From assembly GCA_910583855.1 (NCBI GenBank), contig CAJTYL010000003.1, positions 1 through 64,000 of the forward strand: DNA of 64,000 nt. The letters are read 5' to 3'. This document shows, piece after piece, positions 60,334-64,000 of this stretch; position 1 is the stretch's first letter, and every line of letters starts with the position of its first letter. The notes below the pieces were generated by a model that searched no databases, had not been told where the DNA came from, and saw nothing but the letters and a program-made list of their open reading frames with translations. A program made the position numbers and the translations under genes. Source of the DNA: an uncultured Christensenella sp. GTDB taxonomy: Bacteria > Bacillota > Clostridia > Christensenellales > Borkfalkiaceae.

Positions 60334-61611
60334 ATGAAGAAGGTAGGCGTGGCAATTCTCGGTTTAGGCGTCGTCGGCGGTGGAACGTATAAGATTTTGA
60401 CCGAGCATAGAGAATTTTACAAAAAAAACCACGGTGTGGATATCATTGTAGAAGGCGTACTTGAGAAAAACCGCGAACGTGCAATCTCTCTCGGAATAGA
60501 CGAGGGCAAGATTGCTTCCAATATAGCAGAAATTTGTTCTAATTCGGATATTGATATAGTCGTTGAAGCAATGGGGGGAATAGAACCCGCAAAGGCGTTC
60601 GTGCTTGCCGCGCTCAATTCGGGCAAGTCCGTTGTTACCTCTAATAAAGAGCTTTTCTGTAAATACAGCTACGAGCTTGAAAAGGTGGCAAAAAAGAACT
60701 GCTGCGGACTGTATTACGAAGCGACTTGCGTGGGCGGCGTACCTGTTATACGCGCTCTTTTGGATAATTTACAAGGCAACGAAATTTTGTCGTTAACAGG
60801 TATAATTAACGGCACGACAAACTATATCCTGTCTAAAATGGCGGACTGCGGAGCTTCTTACGGCGATGTTTTAAAGGAGGCTCAGAAGCTCGGCTATGCG
60901 GAAGCCGACCCTACTTCGGACGTGGAAGGGTACGACTCGGTTTATAAACTTTCAATACTGTCAAGTATTTGTTTTCATACGAAAGTACCGTATACCGAAA
61001 TTTACCGCGAAGGGATTACGGACGTTGACATCGTAGATATAAGATACGGCAAGCAACTCGGTTATGCTTTGAAACTTTTGGCAATCGGCAAAAACGGCGA
61101 TAACGGGATAGAAGTGCGCGTTCACCCCGCATTAATTAAGTCAAGTCATCCGCTTGCAAGCGTTGACGACAGCTATAACGCCGTATATATAACAGGCGAC
61201 GGCGTTGAAAACGTTATGCTTTACGGCAGAGGAGCGGGTGCGTTGCCTACGGGTAGCGCGATAGTCGGCGATATTATTTATTGTGCAACACATAACGGAA
61301 ATAATTATTCTACTTTTATAAATACGGAAAAGGCTGACCCTGCCGTAAAATTTATAAAGAATTTTGAAAGCGAATATTATTTGAGATTATCCGTAAAAGA
61401 TAAAGCGGGGGTGCTTACAAAAATCACTTCTCATTTTTCTAAACACAGTATAAGCATTTCACAGGTTATTCAGGAAAAATCCGAGAACGGACAAGTGCCT
61501 TTGATAATATTGACGCATACAACATCTGAGTGTGAGGTTAAGAAAACGGTAGACGAATTGAACGCGTTGGGTGTTGCCGACGTCGTTTCGATAATCAGAG
61601 TAATTTCATAA
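60334..61611 (+). CDS. hom: Homoserine dehydrogenase with ACT domain
   Basis: 425 residues from ATG 60334 (AGGAG in the preceding coaX end). The NAD(P)-binding motif is GLGVVGGGTYKI. The catalytic domain contains GIINGTTNYILSKM and EAQKLGYAEADPTSDVEGYD. The C-terminal ACT domain (~345-425; RLSVKDKAGVLTKITSHFS) is the usual threonine-responsive regulatory part. It makes homoserine for threonine and methionine synthesis. Its presence in a pantothenate operon is not a pathway match, although aspartate-semialdehyde metabolism is shared. Confidence 0.96.
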   Translation: MKKVGVAILGLGVVGGGTYKILTEHREFYKKNHGVDIIVEGVLEKNRERAISLGIDEGKIASNIAEICSNSDIDIVVEAMGGIEPAKAFVLAALNSGKSVVTSNKELFCKYSYELEKVAKKNCCGLYYEATCVGGVPVIRALLDNLQGNEILSLTGIINGTTNYILSKMADCGASYGDVLKEAQKLGYAEADPTSDVEGYDSVYKLSILSSICFHTKVPYTEIYREGITDVDIVDIRYGKQLGYALKLLAIGKNGDNGIEVRVHPALIKSSHPLASVDDSYNAVYITGDGVENVMLYGRGAGALPTGSAIVGDIIYCATHNGNNYSTFINTEKADPAVKFIKNFESEYYLRLSVKDKAGVLTKITSHFSKHSISISQVIQEKSENGQVPLIILTHTTSECEVKKTVDELNALGVADVVSIIRVIS

Positions 61612-61623
61612 GTCAACAAATAA

Positions 61624-61654
61624 AGAGAGCCCCCGAAAAAATCGGGGGCTCTCT
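61624..61654. terminator. Bidirectional terminator between hom and potD
   Basis: AGAGAGCCCCCG and CGGGGGCTCTCT form a 12-bp stem over an A-rich loop, flanked by AAAG and TTTATTATT. Confidence 0.93.
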
Positions 61655-61657
61655 TTA

Positions 61658-63172
61658 TTATTCTTCAACTTTCTTAAATCCTTTTTTCGGTTTATGTTTT
61701 ATAAACAGCTTATATCTGAATCCGTACAGAACAGACGCTATTGCAATAAATCCAATAATTCCGCATATAATTCCGATAACGACGGGCGAAATATCCGTAA
61801 CGTCCAAACATCTCACGTCGATCCACATTTGGTTTATATCCGTAAGATTGTCGCCGAAGTCAAGCATTACCACACTACGGCTCTTCACGTTTTCTGGCGG
61901 GTATTGTGCAAAAAGCTGTCTGCCGCGGTTCGCTGTAACGGTGTCGTTTTCATCTTCAAATTCAAATTCTTCCCGATACGCCGAAATGTAAGCGTCTTTT
62001 CCAAAGAAGTAACTTACGTCGTAAGGAAAAATCTCGTTTTCGTCAGCACCTTCTTCCGCGCCGTAGTTCCAATTCAAATATTTGAGAACGGTTTCACCTG
62101 CGATAGCGGAGGTATAACCTATATAATACATATTTCTTATGGCGTTGTCAGGACGGGATAGAAAGTTGACGAATGCTTCCGCCGCCGTCTGCCGATCTGC
62201 GTTGCCGTCGATTCCGTCTTTTAGCATTATCCAACCGTCAAACCAGAGGTTTGCGCACTCATCGGGGACTGAATACCAAAGCTCGGTGCCGTCCGCGTCA
62301 GCTTCGTCCAATATAGTTATTGCGTCACCCGACCATTGATAGTTTGCAACCACCTTGCCCGTTACCATATCGGCTTTGCCGGAGTCGGTTTCAAACGAAT
62401 ATACGTTATCTTTAATCTTTTTTAAAACTTCCTCGGCTTTTGCTATTGTTTCACCGTCCGTTGCGTTCATCAATTCTGTTAAGTTGCTTTTATCGTATTG
62501 TGGATCGGTAAGTAAATCGTGGTTGATTATTCCCAAAGCGGCAAAATAGGCGTCGCGTACGTTGTCCTTTACCGTAACTTGCCGCTTATATTTCTCGTTC
62601 AGTAGTATATCCCAGCTCGCAACATCTTTTACGTCGACCTTTTCCTGGTTGTAAACGATACCTGTCGTTCCCCACATATAACACGCAGCGTATTTGTCCC
62701 AACCGTATTGACTGAAAATGCCGTTGATGTACGGTGAAACGCAATTGGCGTATTCGCCGTTTTTCATAAAATCTTCAGAATACTCTTCAACTTTATTCTC
62801 TGCTAACAGTTTCATTATCATATAGTCTGAGGGGCAAACGAGGTCGTAAACGTCTCCCAAGCTCAAACGGTTATATAAGTCCTCGTTCGTGCCGAAAGTG
62901 GAATATTCGACTTTAACTTTAAAATCGTGCGTTTCGTTGAACCATTCAGTGAAGTCGTCGTAAATTGCGTTTTCGCCGAAAATTTCTTCGCCGCCGTTAA
63001 GAATTATGCGTTCTTCTTCGTCCCAATCGCCGAGGTCGATGTATTCTTCCCAATTGCATATGCGTAAGGTGATAACGTCTTCCTTATCGTTACAGCCTGC
63101 AAACGACAAAGCTGATGCGCCGAAAATTCCGATTGCGGCGGCAATCGATAAAAACTTACTAAACTTTTTCAC
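61658..63172 (-). CDS. potD: Spermidine/putrescine-binding lipoprotein with C-terminal membrane helix
   Basis: 504 residues from GTG 63172, chosen because AAGGAGG lies six bases upstream and the signal peptide then begins VKKFSKFLS; the frame could extend to 63199. Lipobox SFAGC. The mature part matches PotD-type binding proteins: LRICNWEEYID, YDLVCPSDYMI, AACYMWGTTGIVYN, WDILLNEKYK and VANYQWSGDA. Unusually, the C-terminus has a second anchor, a transmembrane helix (VIGIICGIIGFIAIASVLYGF) with a basic tail. It overlaps potC by 14 bp and captures polyamines for the PotBC channel. Confidence 0.93.
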   Translation of the reverse strand: MKKFSKFLSIAAAIGIFGASALSFAGCNDKEDVITLRICNWEEYIDLGDWDEEERIILNGGEEIFGENAIYDDFTEWFNETHDFKVKVEYSTFGTNEDLYNRLSLGDVYDLVCPSDYMIMKLLAENKVEEYSEDFMKNGEYANCVSPYINGIFSQYGWDKYAACYMWGTTGIVYNQEKVDVKDVASWDILLNEKYKRQVTVKDNVRDAYFAALGIINHDLLTDPQYDKSNLTELMNATDGETIAKAEEVLKKIKDNVYSFETDSGKADMVTGKVVANYQWSGDAITILDEADADGTELWYSVPDECANLWFDGWIMLKDGIDGNADRQTAAEAFVNFLSRPDNAIRNMYYIGYTSAIAGETVLKYLNWNYGAEEGADENEIFPYDVSYFFGKDAYISAYREEFEFEDENDTVTANRGRQLFAQYPPENVKSRSVVMLDFGDNLTDINQMWIDVRCLDVTDISPVVIGIICGIIGFIAIASVLYGFRYKLFIKHKPKKGFKKVEE

Positions 63173-63965
63173 GCTTTGCCTCCTTTTTTCTGCTTGCAAG
63201 AACGTTCATAACGACTACGATTATGATAACTATTAAGAAGATGAGAGTTGACAGTGCCCAAAGCGCGGTTTTAATTTCTGTCTGGCTACCCTTAGTTGCG
63301 TTCACTACGTACGTACTGATTGTGTCGAACGTGGAGGGTTTTGTGTACGTCGTAACGAAGTAATCGTCCAAAGATAAGGTTACTGCTAGCATAAAGCCTG
63401 AAAGTATCCCGGGGATAAGTTGAGGTAGCACGACTTTAAAAAGAGCTTGCGCAGGCGTTGCGCCCAAATCCAAAGCTGCTTCGTATAAGCTGTTGTCCAT
63501 TTGTTTTAATTTCGGCAAAATGGAGAGGTATACGAAAGGCGCGGTTAAAACCACGTGCCCTATTCCCAAAGGGATAAAGGTATCTTTGCCTATTCTCAGC
63601 ATCACAATGAGCAGAATACAAAGCGAGAATCCTGTTACTATGTCCGCGTTTACGACGGGGATTTGGTTTGCCGAATTTATCATGGTTTTGGGTAGCTTTT
63701 TTGAGTAGAAAGTACCTATTGCTCCCAAGGTTGCAAGAACGGTAGAAATACACGCGCAGACAAGCGCAAGCAGTACCGTGCCGAAGATCATACTTCTGAG
63801 TTCGTCGTTTTTGAATAAGTTTATATAGTTTTCAAACGAAAATCCGCCCATTCCGCCGCCGACCACCGTAGCTTCGGTAAAGCTGTAAACGGCAAGTACG
63901 AGTATAGGTATATAGATAAATAAAAGCACGAGGGCAAGCCATAATATGTGTAAATACTTTTTCAT
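63159..63965 (-). CDS. potC: Polyamine ABC transporter permease
   Basis: 268 residues behind AAGGGGG. It begins LHILWLALVLLFIYIPILVL, the standard first helix of PotC, with about six helices. The EAA loop is EAALDLGATPAQALFKVVLPQ, and SLDDYFVTTYT is a PotC-specific motif. It forms the channel with PotB. Its stop lies inside the start of potD and its start overlaps the potB stop, so the genes are tightly coupled. Confidence 0.95.
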   Translation of the reverse strand: MKKYLHILWLALVLLFIYIPILVLAVYSFTEATVVGGGMGGFSFENYINLFKNDELRSMIFGTVLLALVCACISTVLATLGAIGTFYSKKLPKTMINSANQIPVVNADIVTGFSLCILLIVMLRIGKDTFIPLGIGHVVLTAPFVYLSILPKLKQMDNSLYEAALDLGATPAQALFKVVLPQLIPGILSGFMLAVTLSLDDYFVTTYTKPSTFDTISTYVVNATKGSQTEIKTALWALSTLIFLIVIIIVVVMNVLASRKKEAKREKV

Positions 63966-64000
63966 AAAATAACCCCCTTGTTGTTTGCTTCTTTATCGCT
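63962..64000 (-). CDS. potB: C-terminal end of the upstream permease gene, probably potB (partial)
   Basis: An open minus-strand frame enters from the window edge, reads SDKEANNKGVIL and stops in a TGA that overlaps the potC ATG (ATGA). The basic/charged tail and coupling fit the end of PotB, which precedes potC in standard potABCD operons. The identity rests on context; only 12 residues are visible. Confidence 0.5.
   Translation of the reverse strand, partial: SDKEANNKGVIL

Overview
The window looks like a chromosome segment of an uncultured, Gram-positive, fermentative member of the Bacillota (Clostridia). Supporting signs are a Spo0A homologue, DUF4364 and TSCPD proteins, many lipoproteins with classical lipoboxes, a class A RNase P RNA, AdhE, an NfnAB transhydrogenase, and AT-rich intergenic DNA with sigma-A-type promoters. 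No plasmid, phage, insertion sequence, CRISPR array or rRNA operon was seen. No species can be assigned from the sequence alone.

Layout. (1) 1-1269: 3' part of a COG2509-type FAD-dependent dehydrogenase. (2) 1582-22386: one operon of about 20.6 kb: a large modular lipoprotein, a 2,524-residue surface subtilase with BspA-like leucine-rich repeats, a second lipoprotein, a complete oligopeptide ABC importer (OppABCDF) and a small membrane protein. It reads as an extracellular protein-digestion and peptide-uptake system. (3) 22387-25359: a lipoprotein and pyruvate kinase on the minus strand, rnpB, and an XRE regulator. (4) 25361-28018: TetR regulator with twin palindromic operators, an ABC-2 exporter, and a DUF4177-like gene broken by an in-frame stop. 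(5) 28023-36610: M29 aminopeptidase, RlmI-type methyltransferase, heterodimeric ABC exporter, ABC-F ATPase with a degenerate second P-loop, and Spo0A with an altered receiver pocket. (6) 36615-43577: accessory region with a His/Cys-rich lipoprotein, a DUF559 nuclease gene framed by 81-bp direct repeats (79/81 identical), and a 1,174-residue PL1 pectate lyase. (7) 43652-48966: DUF697-like membrane protein, membrane-anchored GIY-YIG protein, two tRNA-Leu genes, polA and coaE. (8) 48984-56117: a gene remnant, adhE with an APH-like kinase, a 44-bp perfect palindrome with other repeats, a PriA-N-terminus-like small gene with nfnAB, and a hypothetical gene. (9) 56123-61654: TSCPD and DUF4364 proteins, a hypothetical protein with a Nudix hydrolase, a Cys-rich miniprotein, and a PanT-like/coaX/hom operon. 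(10) 61658-64000: 3' end of a polyamine ABC transporter operon (potB end, potC, potD).

Together the genes describe an anaerobe that digests protein and pectin outside the cell, imports peptides and polyamines, and ferments to ethanol. A feature running through the window is that six first-in-transcript genes have a sigma-A promoter ending at or within about 5 nt of the start codon and no Shine-Dalgarno sequence, so they are probably leaderless. Strong-SD genes occur beside them. The observations most worth following up are the protease-peptide importer operon, the DUF559 gene with its REP-like repeats, the leaderless promoters, and the Spo0A receiver lacking its metal-binding acidic pair.
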